From: Acidovorax sp. 210-6
Lineage (GTDB): Bacteria > Pseudomonadota > Gammaproteobacteria > Burkholderiales > Burkholderiaceae_C
Assembly (NCBI RefSeq): GCF_010020825.1
Contig: NZ_JAACJE010000001.1
Coordinates: 2,790,001-2,854,000 of the forward strand
Direction of reading: 5' to 3'
DNA length: 64,000 nucleotides
Below the pieces are notes generated by a model, which was not told where the DNA came from, made no database searches, and saw only the letters and a program-made list of their open reading frames with translations. Both the position numbers and the translations under genes were made by a program. This document shows positions 34,211 to 42,869 of the stretch, piece by piece. Each line of letters opens with the position of its first letter. Position 1 is the first letter of the stretch.

Positions 34211-35059
34211 TCAATCATCGAAAAGCCTGAGCTGGGCAGCCACTTTCGGTTGCGACGCCTGACGCACCACCGGCCTGCGCTCGGGCCGCGCATCGCTCCT
34301 GTGCGCCCGTGCGGGATGGGGCACGGCGGGGGAAACGGTATCGGTGCGCTGCGGCTCGGGCTCGCGCGCCTGCCGCGCCTCGATGCGCCGCCGCCAGCCG
34401 CCCAGCACATGGGCTGGCGTGTACCAGCGGCTCCAGACCTCGTTGCTCAACGAATTGCCGTGCAGCACGATGGCCGGGATATGCAGCAGCGAAGCCTGGA
34501 GATAGGTCATGTGGACACAGCACAGGTCGATGTCGATGCAGGTTGCGTGCATCGCGCCCTGGTAGTTCAGGCCCGCCTGCTGCAGCGCATCGGCCATCGC
34601 GATCACCATGCCGCCCGCGCCGGAGGCTGGCTCCAACACGTCGAGGAAGCCCTTCGCCCTGGCCTCGGCCCCGTCGCCGACCAGCATGCGCGCCATCATC
34701 TGGGAGACGTGGTAGGGCGTGAAGAACTGCCCAGCCCGATCATTGCCCAGTTCGAGCTGCATGTAGACACCACCGAGCACGTCGCCCAGTCCGCCCGCGG
34801 CGCAGCGCTGCTCCATCGCGAAGGTCAGGTGTCCCAGCATGCGTGGGAAGCTCTCGAATACGTCGCGCGGATACCTCTTCGCGATCTGCAGGTAGCGCGC
34901 CTCGCGTGCGTAGAACTGGCGCCGGTCCACCGCGTTGCTGAACGACAGGCAGGACAGCTCGACGAAATCCGAGAACACCTCGTGCGGGTTCCAGCGGTGA
35001 GCGGTCTTGCGGATCAGTTGCAGCAGCTCCTTGGTGTGGTCGGTACCGTCCAGGTCCAT
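34211..35059 (-). CDS. N6-adenine methylase-like protein truncated before motif IV
   Basis: 282 aa. Keeps motif X 'GQFFTPYHVSQMMARML' (110-126), motif I 'LDVLEPASGAGGM' (139-151) and 'VLHGNSLSNEVW' (198-209), as in HsdM-type enzymes. The protein then turns into a Pro/Arg-rich tail ending LRLFDD, and no NPP(F/Y/W) motif IV exists. It should bind S-adenosylmethionine but not methylate in the usual way; regulatory or anti-restriction roles are possible. Start ATG 35059 has AGGA at a good distance; the frame extends to 35104. Confidence 0.7.
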   Translation of the reverse strand: MDLDGTDHTKELLQLIRKTAHRWNPHEVFSDFVELSCLSFSNAVDRRQFYAREARYLQIAKRYPRDVFESFPRMLGHLTFAMEQRCAAGGLGDVLGGVYMQLELGNDRAGQFFTPYHVSQMMARMLVGDGAEARAKGFLDVLEPASGAGGMVIAMADALQQAGLNYQGAMHATCIDIDLCCVHMTYLQASLLHIPAIVLHGNSLSNEVWSRWYTPAHVLGGWRRRIEARQAREPEPQRTDTVSPAVPHPARAHRSDARPERRPVVRQASQPKVAAQLRLFDD

Positions 35060-35448
35060 CGCCATCCTTTCGCACCCGCCCATGCGGGTCGTCCAGAACA
35101 GCATCCCGCCCGGCAGGGGCGGGTCAACGGCACCGCCCGGCCGTCAGGCAGCAGCCGGTGCGCGCCCTCAGCCTTCGGCCGCCAGTCAGCCAGCCAGGCA
35201 GGCGGCATGGCGCGATGGAAGCGCACCCGTGCCCAATAGCGCCTTGCGCGGGCGCGCACGGCCTCGCGGTGGCAGCGGCTGCCGCTCGGCACGGCCCGCC
35301 GGGCAAGTTCACCGTCTTTCACCCGGCGCTGCACCGTCGTCGCCGAGTTGCTGCCAGTCTCATTTCGGAACCACCTTACGGAGCCGTGCTCACCCTGCAA
35401 GGGCACAGCTGCCAGCGTTGCTGCGGCGTCGTCCGGCCTACTCCACAA
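35014..35448 (-). CDS. Low-confidence basic ORF ahead of the methylase-like gene
   Basis: The 378-bp gap between the methylase-like gene and the 104-aa gene holds one long leftward frame (TTG start at 35448, overlapping the upstream stop). Residues 'ARRYWARVRFHRAMPPAWLA' and 'GAHRLLPDGRAVPLTRP' look protein-like, but the final part runs out of frame over the methylase start. May be a real Arg-rich protein or chance. Confidence 0.3.
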   Translation of the reverse strand: MWSRPDDAAATLAAVPLQGEHGSVRWFRNETGSNSATTVQRRVKDGELARRAVPSGSRCHREAVRARARRYWARVRFHRAMPPAWLADWRPKAEGAHRLLPDGRAVPLTRPCRAGCCSGRPAWAGAKGWRWTWTVPTTPRSCCN

Positions 35449-35752
35449 ATGAAGGATTCATCAGATCGATCCCTGCCCCTTTGCATTTGATCCACGGGCC
35501 GCCGGGATGCTCCTGGCCGTCCCAGGCCGCGAGCGCCGCAAGGGCATCGGCCGCATGCTCGTAGCAATACCGGCGCTCATAGCCTTCGAAGTTCAGTCCG
35601 ACCACGAGGCCGGTCGTGAAACTGAAGCGATGCAAGCCACACACGGCAGTGCCGATGACGCGGAGTTGGATGTAGCCTTGCGAAGCCAGGAAGGCTTCGA
35701 GTTCAGCTGTCGGGCCGTCTTCCTGAACACGTCGGCGAACGCGTTTCAACAT
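35438..35752 (-). CDS. Conserved hypothetical element protein, 104 aa
   Basis: Compact soluble protein ('GYIQLRVIGTAVCGLHRFSF', 'TTGLVVGLNFEGYERRYCYE', 'WDGQEHPGGPWIKCKGAGID'). Similar short proteins are common cargo of plasmid-like ICEs. No function recognised. Downstream of the Fic gene on the same strand, 46 bp away, so they may be co-transcribed. Confidence 0.55.
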   Translation of the reverse strand: MLKRVRRRVQEDGPTAELEAFLASQGYIQLRVIGTAVCGLHRFSFTTGLVVGLNFEGYERRYCYEHAADALAALAAWDGQEHPGGPWIKCKGAGIDLMNPSFVE

Positions 35753-35798
35753 GTGCTTCCTGGGAAAACGGAGGAGCGTTGTACTGCGGCGGAGCCGC

Positions 35799-37343
35799 TC
35801 ACTCGACGATGGGCACCGGCTCGCGGTCCTCGAACGCCGACTGCACCGCCTCGACGACGCGCAGGGCCAGCGCCTTGTCTTCGAGCACTGCGTACTCCCT
35901 TGTCAGCTTGCCGGAGACCCGCCAACCGTTCTCCTTGATCGACCGGATCATGCGTACGGCATCAGGATCTGGCATCTCCAATACGTCCTTGATGCGGCGT
36001 TGCGCGACCTCGAACCGGATCAGCACGCGGGCCTCATCCGCCATCTCGTGCCGGATCGTGTTGGCGACGAGCTGGGCCGTGTAGACCGCGTGTTCCGTGA
36101 GATCCGGGTAGCGCCAGGCCGCATCGGCGTCCTCGTAGGCGTCGAACACGAGGTTCGAGCGCACGCCGTCTTCGTAGGTGAGCATCTCCCCGAAGCGGTG
36201 GGCATCGTCGTAGCGCCGCATGAAGGGGCGCGAGAACACCTCCAGGACGCGGTCGTATCCATGGCCGAACTCCCGCACGCCGGTGATAGTGGCCGACACA
36301 GGAAGGATCACGCCCGCGGGAAGGGCCCGATCGCGCTGCAGCGTGTCGTTGATGAGGAAGCGGTGGATGCGTCCGTTGCCGTCGCTCATCGGGTGGATGT
36401 AGACGAAGCCGAACGCGATGACGGCCGCGCGCGCCAGCGCCTCCCGTCCGCGCGTCGCCTGCTCGAACGCTTTGAGCCCGTCCAGCATTCCGTCCAGCGC
36501 AGCGAAGTCCGGGCCGATGTAGTGGACGATGTCGTCGCGAATGGTGGCCTGGCCCACGAAGACCGGCGATCGGCGCACGCCGAAGCGAAGCGCGGTTTCG
36601 CCCAGGATGCCCTTCTGCAGCACGGTGAGGCTGTCGATGCCCAGTGGCTCCTCGAGCTTGCCGCAGTGCTCGGCCATGACATGGGCAAACCGCTTGATGC
36701 GGTCGGTCTTGTCCGCCTCGTGCTCGATCAGGAAACTCGCCCGCGACTCCTTGAGCGTGAGCCACGCCGCGGCGCGCATCAGCACGTCCTCGCCGAACTG
36801 GCGGTCCAGCTCGGCGATCGCCCCGAAGGGATCGAACTGCAGCGCTTGGCCGAGGGCCGGGGTACGGCGCACGAGCGGACAGAACGCCGGGGTGCCCGGC
36901 AGGTTGTTGTTGATGCGCCAGCGCCGCTCCCGGACGGCCTCGGTGCGTGTCAGATAGGCGTCGGCGGACACCGCATCGACATAGGTTCCTGCGGCCAGGT
37001 CCGGCACGTCGAGCCGGTGCCCGGTGAGCCACTCGTAGAAGAAGCCGGCACGGCGTGCGTACTGCCCGAAGGGCTCAGCCCGGCACCACCGCTCCAGCGG
37101 CTCCGGCCCACAGGCTGCGAATAGCCGCGCGAAGAATTCGAGGTGGATCTCCTCGTACTTCAAGCCAAACTCGAAGTGGCCAGCGAAGCTGTCTGTCGGC
37201 CGGTAGACACCTGGATATTGGGTCAGGATGCGCTCGGGTGACTCCCGCACCGAGCGGGTGGTACCGATGGTCGATTCCACCCGCAGGGGCTGCACCAAGG
37301 CGATGCCGTACTGAGCCTCCAGGGCCTTGAAGCCAATCTGCAT
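35799..37343 (-). CDS. Fic-domain AMP-transferase-like protein
   Basis: 514 aa. The Fic core motif HPMSDGNGRIHR begins at His317 (HPFx(D/E)GNGRxxR), so the active site is intact. Upstream, 'SRASFLIEHE' gives S203-x3-E207, matching the inhibitory (S/T)xxxE helix of class II Fic proteins, with His in place of the usual Gly/Asn. The N-terminal 120 residues look helical; the C-terminal 130 may be a winged-helix part. Likely AMPylates a protein target and is self-inhibited. A+T-rich DNA upstream (37344-37440) probably holds its promoter. Confidence 0.82.
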   Translation of the reverse strand: MQIGFKALEAQYGIALVQPLRVESTIGTTRSVRESPERILTQYPGVYRPTDSFAGHFEFGLKYEEIHLEFFARLFAACGPEPLERWCRAEPFGQYARRAGFFYEWLTGHRLDVPDLAAGTYVDAVSADAYLTRTEAVRERRWRINNNLPGTPAFCPLVRRTPALGQALQFDPFGAIAELDRQFGEDVLMRAAAWLTLKESRASFLIEHEADKTDRIKRFAHVMAEHCGKLEEPLGIDSLTVLQKGILGETALRFGVRRSPVFVGQATIRDDIVHYIGPDFAALDGMLDGLKAFEQATRGREALARAAVIAFGFVYIHPMSDGNGRIHRFLINDTLQRDRALPAGVILPVSATITGVREFGHGYDRVLEVFSRPFMRRYDDAHRFGEMLTYEDGVRSNLVFDAYEDADAAWRYPDLTEHAVYTAQLVANTIRHEMADEARVLIRFEVAQRRIKDVLEMPDPDAVRMIRSIKENGWRVSGKLTREYAVLEDKALALRVVEAVQSAFEDREPVPIVE

Positions 37344-37420
37344 GTTACAAAAATCCCCTTATTCGCCTCAAAAAATGATGATTATCAACTCCGTTGGAGC
37401 AAAAACACTTCGGCATATGG

Positions 37421-37612
37421 TTACATAAATACGCTGACAACCCAAGAAAAACGATGATTAATGGCCGATATGTTGGAAAAACACCTCCGCACAAGCCGAT
37501 GGCAGGGAGCACCACCGATCAGTAATAGCGTGACGCTCCCGGCCAGGTCAATGCCAACGCCGATGCCGATGCCGCCAGAAATCTCCCGCAGACCGGGGCG
37601 CTTGCGCGGCAC
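37421..37612 (-). pseudogene. Possible gene fragment next to IS1071
   Basis: The 315 bp between the Fic start and IS1071 contain one leftward frame, continuous almost to the IS end. It has a likely membrane helix ('SGGIGIGVGIDLAGSVTLLL') after a basic turn (PRKRPGLRE). It may be the tail of an element gene cut by IS1071, or chance. Nothing else is seen in this stretch. Confidence 0.3.
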
Positions 37613-37658
37613 TCCTTCATAAACGCCAACTGCTGCGCCGCGGCTGCCCTCACACTAG

Positions 37659-37768
37659 GGGGTCTCCTCGTTTTCAGTGCAATAAGTGACGGTACGCAAA
37701 GCTAGCACTGGCGCGGGGGTGGTCTGGGTAGACCGTTGATTTCATTGACTTTCCTGTTCGCTTTGTAA
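37659..37768 (+). repeat. IS1071 left terminal inverted repeat
   Basis: About 110 bp, pairing with 40753-40862 with scattered mismatches; the outer 38 bp are identical to the right copy. Confidence 0.85.
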
Positions 37769-37803
37769 ACGGGTATGGTGGCCTCCCACTTTTGAGGTTC
37801 ACG

Positions 37804-40719
37804 ATGCAGGGTTGGCACACAACGTTTTTGGGGATGCGTGGGCTCCCCCGCGATATCAGCGACTTCGAGATGAAGGCATTTTTCACCTTCGATGGTGCCG
37901 AGCGCGACGCAATCAATGCACGCCGAGGTGATTCCCACAAGCTTGGTCTGGCGCTCCATATTGGTTTCCTGCGCATGAGTGGGCGTTTGCTCGGTGCCTT
38001 TCGGGTAATTCCAGTAGCCTTGTGGCGCCACCTTGGCAACGAGCTTGGCATTGCAGCACCAGAAGTCGCCTCGCTGAGAGCCATGTATGAACGCGGGCGC
38101 ACGCTATTCGATCACCAACAAGTAGCCTGCACGGTCCTTGGATTCCAGTGGATGAGCGAGCACCAGCGCCGCTCACTGGTACGTGAACTGCGCGACGAAG
38201 TGGCGCGCTGCGCCGACCGCGATCAGCTACTCGTGCGGGCGCGTCAATGGCTGTACAAGAACAAGCTGGTGATCGTGCACGAGCGGGCAATTCGGACACT
38301 GATTGCGGCGGCACTTGCCCAGCTTGAAGTTGAAACAGGCACCGCCATCGCCGCCAGCGTTGATCCAGCAACACTTGATCGCTGGCGAGCCTCAGTTTCA
38401 GAGCTGCGCCCAGATGGACAAACCCAGCAGAGTTGGCTATGGGCTGCACCGGCGAAACACTCAACCCGCCAAATCAGCGAGGTACTGGAGCGCATCGACC
38501 TGCTTTACACGCTGGACGTTCATAAGCACCTGGCAGACATCCCCGATCTCATCTTGCGCCGCTACGCGCGCCGACTTGTCTCCAGGCCGCCCTCAGCCGG
38601 AGCCAAGATCAAAGAGCCAGCGCGCACCGTGGAGGTCGCATGCTTTCTTCGGTATTGCCTGTTCACCACCACAGACCAGTTGATCCTTATGGTGCAGCGC
38701 CGGATCGCCGATCTGTGGCGTCAGGCTGCCGCCGATGTCCCCGCTACCGTCAATTGGGCCGCAATGTACAAAACGCTGCTCGGCGAACTTGTTGCCTTGA
38801 GCGCGCAAGGTGCGGTGCCAGATGCTGAGTTGCGTGCCCGTCTTGAAGCCTTGATCACCGAAACCCAGAAACGCAAACCACCGAGCAGGGCCTCCCTGGT
38901 CCGCGAGGGATTGATTGATGGAATTCGCCCCGTGCGGTCGTTGCTCGTCGCCATTGCAAAGCTGCCCTGGCAGGCCACCGGCGAGCATCCTGCCATCGAG
39001 TACCTTGCCAAGCTGCAAGCTTTATATCTCAAAGGATCCAGAAAGCTGCCAGTTGAAGTGGTGGCACCAAGTCTGGGAATGATCTGGCAGGTTTCGATCT
39101 CCAGCCCAGACCGGGAACGGGCGTTTCAGGCGTTGGAGGTGGCCACCCTGTTTGCCCTGCGCCGCGCGGTGCGCAATGGCTCGGTCTGGATTGAGCACAG
39201 CCTGAGCTTTCGGGGTCGTGCGCGCTTGTTCTTCACGGACGAGCGTTGGCAGGCAGAGTCCAAGAAACACTATGCCCGTCTATCGTTACCCAGCAAGGCT
39301 GCCACTTTCTTGAAGCCTTTGCTGGCCAGAGTAACTGCCGGTGTCGATGCGGTGGCCGCTGCAGCCCGCAGTGGCGTACTGCGCGTGGATGATGAACTCC
39401 ATTTGTCGCCATTGCCCGCAGAGGACGAAGACCCAGAAGTGACCAAGCTGCGCGCGGCTTTGGATCACCGCATCGGTGAGGTTCAATTGCCGGAAGTGAT
39501 TCTGGCCGTTGACGCCCAGGTGCGCTTTAGCTGGATCATGCTCGGACGTGAGCCGCGCTCTACCGACGAGCTGCTGATGGTCTATGCCGGCATCATGGCC
39601 CACGGCACCAGTCTGACTGCGGTCGAATGCGCGCGCATGATTCCGCAATTGTCTGCCACCAGCATTCGCCAGGCCATGCGCTGGGCGCGGGACGAACGGC
39701 GTCTGAGCCAGGCCTGCCAGGCTGTGCTGGAATTCATGCAGCGACACCCGATTGCCGCCACCTGGGGGCGGTCCGATTTGGCATCTTCTGACATGATGAG
39801 CATGGAGACCACCAAACGGGTGTGGCAAGCCCGGCTTGATCCTCGGCGCAACACACCTTCCATTGGAATCTACTCCCATGTAAAAGACCGGTGGGGCATC
39901 TTCCATGCGCAGCCCTTTGTGCTCAATGAGCGCCAGGCGGGCGTGGCCATTGAAGGTGTCATCCGCCAAGAAAAGCTGGAGACCAGCCAGCTTGCTGTGG
40001 ATACCCATGGCTACACCGACTTTGCCATGTCACATGCCCGTTTGCTTGGTTTTGATCTTTGCCCGCGGTTGAAGGAACTCAAACAGCGCCACCTCTTTGT
40101 GCCACGCGGCACCAAAGTGCCCGCAGAAATCGCTGCGGTGTGCGAAGCCAATGTCGACGTCGCTTTGATCGAAAAGCATTGGGATAGTCTGGTGCACCTG
40201 GCAGCCTCGGTCATGAGCGGACATGCCAGTGCGGTGGCAGCTCTTGCGCGGTTCGGTTCTGCCGCCCAGGGCGATCCAATCTATGAGGCTGGCGTGCAAT
40301 TGGGGCGGTTGCTGCGTACGGCGTTTTTGGCTGACTACTTTGTCAAGGACGCTTTCAGGAACGAGTTGCGCCGGGTGCTCAATCGGGGCGAGGCTGTTAA
40401 CGCCCTCAAGCGCGCCATTTATACCGGCCGGATCAGCCCGGCGCAGGCCAAACGTGTCGATGAAATGCAGGCTGTGGCCGATGCGTTGAGCCTGATGGCC
40501 AACATCGTGATGGCGTGGAATACCTCACAGATGCAGGCGGTCCTGGATCGCTGGTCGAACCGCCGCCAGGTCATTCCACCGGAACTGATCGGGAAGATTG
40601 CGCCCACCAGGCTGGAGAGCATCAACTTGCGGGGTGTGTTTCGCTTCCCGGTTGACCGCTATGCTGACCAAATCCTGCCTTCGCGGCCAAATGCATCGAT
40701 AACTGGCACCAATGGATGA
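37804..40719 (+). CDS. tnpA: IS1071 Tn3-family transposase
   Basis: 971 aa DDE transposase. N-terminal DUF4158-type DNA-binding part ('LRGMRGLPRDISDFEMKAFF'-like beginning, read as FLGMRGLPRDISDFEMK); catalytic C-terminal half with 'DTHGYTDFAMSHARLLGFDL' (Asp region) and a terminal 'NIVMAWNTSQMQAVLDRW' Tn3 signature. ATG 37804 gives the 971 aa known for IS1071; the frame opens four codons earlier at a TTG. Intact, so the element is potentially active, at least as a recombination partner. Confidence 0.93.
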   Translation: MQGWHTTFLGMRGLPRDISDFEMKAFFTFDGAERDAINARRGDSHKLGLALHIGFLRMSGRLLGAFRVIPVALWRHLGNELGIAAPEVASLRAMYERGRTLFDHQQVACTVLGFQWMSEHQRRSLVRELRDEVARCADRDQLLVRARQWLYKNKLVIVHERAIRTLIAAALAQLEVETGTAIAASVDPATLDRWRASVSELRPDGQTQQSWLWAAPAKHSTRQISEVLERIDLLYTLDVHKHLADIPDLILRRYARRLVSRPPSAGAKIKEPARTVEVACFLRYCLFTTTDQLILMVQRRIADLWRQAAADVPATVNWAAMYKTLLGELVALSAQGAVPDAELRARLEALITETQKRKPPSRASLVREGLIDGIRPVRSLLVAIAKLPWQATGEHPAIEYLAKLQALYLKGSRKLPVEVVAPSLGMIWQVSISSPDRERAFQALEVATLFALRRAVRNGSVWIEHSLSFRGRARLFFTDERWQAESKKHYARLSLPSKAATFLKPLLARVTAGVDAVAAAARSGVLRVDDELHLSPLPAEDEDPEVTKLRAALDHRIGEVQLPEVILAVDAQVRFSWIMLGREPRSTDELLMVYAGIMAHGTSLTAVECARMIPQLSATSIRQAMRWARDERRLSQACQAVLEFMQRHPIAATWGRSDLASSDMMSMETTKRVWQARLDPRRNTPSIGIYSHVKDRWGIFHAQPFVLNERQAGVAIEGVIRQEKLETSQLAVDTHGYTDFAMSHARLLGFDLCPRLKELKQRHLFVPRGTKVPAEIAAVCEANVDVALIEKHWDSLVHLAASVMSGHASAVAALARFGSAAQGDPIYEAGVQLGRLLRTAFLADYFVKDAFRNELRRVLNRGEAVNALKRAIYTGRISPAQAKRVDEMQAVADALSLMANIVMAWNTSQMQAVLDRWSNRRQVIPPELIGKIAPTRLESINLRGVFRFPVDRYADQILPSRPNASITGTNG

Positions 40720-40752
40720 AACCGACCACGGTTTGACGCCACGAATCGCAGA

Positions 40753-40862
40753 TTTGAAAGTGAACAGGAAAGTCAATGAAATCAACGATCTACCAACACC
40801 ACCTCCGCGCCAGTGCTAGCTTTTCGTACCGTCACTTATTGCACTGAAAACGAGGAGACCCC
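40753..40862 (-). repeat. IS1071 right terminal inverted repeat
   Basis: Complement of 37659-37768; its outer end (GAGGAGACCCC) abuts the lpdA fragment directly. Confidence 0.85.
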
Positions 40863-41042
40863 ATGGTCGGCACGCATGCGGGCGACATGATCGGCGAGAT
40901 CGCCCTGGCCATCGAGATGGGTGCGGACGCTGTCGACATCGGCAAGACCATCCACCCGCATCCGACGCTGGGCGAGAGCATCGGCATGGCGGCGGAAGTG
41001 GCGCATGGCAGCTGCACGGATGTGCCGCCTGCGCGCAAGTAA
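40863..41042 (+). pseudogene. lpdA: 3' fragment of dihydrolipoyl dehydrogenase gene
   Basis: The first base after IS1071 begins ATG, and the frame reads the C-terminal 59 residues of a dihydrolipoyl dehydrogenase: '[20 protein letters not shown]', '[20 protein letters not shown]', ending CTDVPPARK. The HPHPT motif holds the catalytic His-x-x-x-x-Glu region (HPTLGE). The rest of lpdA is missing from the window. The fragment keeps its own terminator, so this was chromosomal or island DNA captured by an IS1071-mediated event. Not functional. Confidence 0.88.
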
Positions 41043-41063
41043 GTCCGCAGCCAAGCTACCCTG

Positions 41064-41103
41064 ACAAGGCCCGAACTGGCGACGGTTCGGGCCTTGTGCT
41101 TTG
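41064..41103 (+). terminator. Strong terminator of the lpdA fragment
   Basis: Perfect 13-bp stem ACAAGGCCCGAAC (41064-41076) / GTTCGGGCCTTGT (41085-41097), loop of 8, then GCTTTG. Twenty-one bases after the lpdA stop. Confidence 0.85.
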
Positions 41104-41124
41104 CGTACCCAAACAATCGCCGCA

Positions 41125-41150
41125 GAATACTGTGCATTTGTACAGTATTC
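41125..41150 (+). promoter_or_regulatory. LexA-like SOS box touching the IS91 transposase start
   Basis: GAATACTGT (41125-41133) / ACAGTATTC (41142-41150), a perfect 9-bp inverted repeat. Its core CTGT-N8-ACAG equals the LexA consensus CTGTATATATATACAG in spacing and both half sites. The ATG of the transposase starts at the very next base (41151). Confidence 0.7.
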
Positions 41151-42698
41151 ATGTCAGCCACTTCCAAGCCCAAGCTCTACAACCCACGCCACCCCGAACG
41201 CACGCTGCTCTACCAAATGGTAGCCGAGCACTACGAGACCTGGCTAGAGTTGGCCAGCGCGGGTCAGTTCGACGGCCAGGGCGACCACCACACCCCCAAG
41301 CCCTTCGTGCGCAAAGCGTTTGCCAAGTATCTTGAGTGCGGCATCTTTGCCCATGGCTTTGCCCGCGCTCGCTGCGGCGACTGTGGGCACGACTACTTTG
41401 TAGCCTTCTCCTGCAAAGGCCGGGGAGTCTGCCCCTCGTGCACCACGCGGCGGATGGTGGAGACGGCGGCACACCTGAGCGACCACGTTTTCCCCCGCCT
41501 GCCGGTGCGCCAGTGGGTGCTCTCCGTGCCCAAGAGGTTGCGGTACTTCATGCAACGCGACGGAGCGGTGCTGAGCATGGTGCTGCGCATCTTTCTGCGG
41601 GTGATCGCACAAACTCTGCAGACCCACAGCCCCGGTGCGGCCCATATGGACAAGGCAGGCCTGCACATCGGTGCCATCGCCTTCATTCACCGATTCGGCT
41701 CCAGCCTCAATGAACACGTCCACTTCCACGTTTGTGTGGTGGACGGGGTGTTTGAGGAAGTGGAGGGCGAGGGCGATGCTGATGCGACCCCTCGAATCTC
41801 ATCGCCGGGTGTCATCTTTCACGCGGCCACCGGCATCGATGCGGCTACCGTGGCCCCAGTGCAGACCACACTGCAAAAACGCATCCTGCGCGCCTTCGTT
41901 GCTCGGGGCCTGCTGGAGAACTGTGACGCCAAAGACATGCTGGGCTACAAACACAGCGGCTTCTCGGTGGACGCCGGTGTCTGCATCGAAGCCCACGACC
42001 GCGCTGCGCTGGAGCGGCTGCTGCGCTATTGCGCGCGTCCACCGTTTTCCATGGAGCGCCTACGCAAAGAGGGAAGCAAACTGGTGTACCGCTGTGCCAA
42101 ACAGCGCAGCGAGCCCACCAGTGACAAGCGTGGTGCCAAGGCAGATGAGCTGCACCTCACACCGCTGGAACTGATCGACCGCATCGCCGCGCTGGTGCCA
42201 CCGCCACGCACCCACCGGCACCGCTACTTTGGTGTGCTGGCACCAAACTCGCCGCTGAGAGCGGCGGTAACGGCGCTGGCTCAGCCTGCTGCGTCGCAAC
42301 CAGCCACGGTGGAGACTGCACAACCTGGCGCGGGCGTACCTGGGGTGGCGGCGCCGGGCAACGCGGCCACACCCACACCCGAACCTGAAGCACGCCCGAA
42401 GCGAGCGGCGCATTACTTGTGGGCGGTGCTGATTGCCCGCATCTACGAGGCATTTCCGCTGCTGTGCCCCATGTGCGGTGGGCAGATGCGCATCATTGCC
42501 TTCATCACCCACAGCGCCGAAATCCGCCACATCCTGAACCACATCGGGGTGGAGTCTGCCCCCCCGCACATCACCCCGGCACGCGGGCCACCGCTGTGGG
42601 AGGGCTGCGACGCGCCGGTGGATGATGGTGCGCAAGGCGAGCCGGATTGGGATCTGGCAGCTCAACCCGACGAGGTAGACCAGCGCGTCAATTGGTGA
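41151..42698 (+). CDS. IS91-family transposase
   Basis: 515 aa rolling-circle (HUH) transposase. Zinc-binding N-terminus 'ARCGDCGHDYFVAFSCKGRG' plus CPSCTTRRM; HUH-type 'NEHVHFHVCVVDGVFEE'; 'GYKHSGFSVDAG' with a candidate catalytic Tyr region; C-terminal 'LLCPMCGGQMRIIAFI' zinc knuckle. Between them is a Pro/Ala linker unlike the compact core. Start ATG 41151 immediately follows the SOS-like box. IS91 ends (oriIS/terIS) were not identified; the right end probably lies just before the tonB remnant, about 42.85 kb. Confidence 0.88.
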   Translation: MSATSKPKLYNPRHPERTLLYQMVAEHYETWLELASAGQFDGQGDHHTPKPFVRKAFAKYLECGIFAHGFARARCGDCGHDYFVAFSCKGRGVCPSCTTRRMVETAAHLSDHVFPRLPVRQWVLSVPKRLRYFMQRDGAVLSMVLRIFLRVIAQTLQTHSPGAAHMDKAGLHIGAIAFIHRFGSSLNEHVHFHVCVVDGVFEEVEGEGDADATPRISSPGVIFHAATGIDAATVAPVQTTLQKRILRAFVARGLLENCDAKDMLGYKHSGFSVDAGVCIEAHDRAALERLLRYCARPPFSMERLRKEGSKLVYRCAKQRSEPTSDKRGAKADELHLTPLELIDRIAALVPPPRTHRHRYFGVLAPNSPLRAAVTALAQPAASQPATVETAQPGAGVPGVAAPGNAATPTPEPEARPKRAAHYLWAVLIARIYEAFPLLCPMCGGQMRIIAFITHSAEIRHILNHIGVESAPPHITPARGPPLWEGCDAPVDDGAQGEPDWDLAAQPDEVDQRVNW

Positions 42699-42869
42699 CC
42701 CAGTGAAGCGGCGGTATCCATCGCTGCGGGGAAGCAGCTGCGCGCGCGCCAGGCCCAAATGCATACTGCCTCCCAAGCTCTTGCCATTGAGCGGCAAGCG
42801 AGCGCTCAACCTTCCTTGGCCGAACGTGTTTCGAGGCCCAAAACTCGTGCCATACTTGGCCTCATGCGG

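Larger units (their letters stand above)
37659..40862 (+). mobile_element. IS1071, complete
   Basis: 3204 bp bounded by GGGGTCTCCTCGTTTTCAGT and its complement, with inverted repeats of about 110 bp. Length, repeat length and a single 971-aa transposase without resolvase match IS1071, the Tn3-family element that flanks catabolic genes in Comamonas, Delftia and relatives. Flanking pentamers differ (ACTAG left, ATGGT right), so no target duplication: the flanks were joined by recombination or deletion rather than one simple insertion. Confidence 0.93.

Noticed and set aside
41094-41150. 19-residue N-terminal extension of the IS91 transposase
   Set aside because: It would translate through the terminator edge and the LexA-like box; homology-like sequence begins at 41151.
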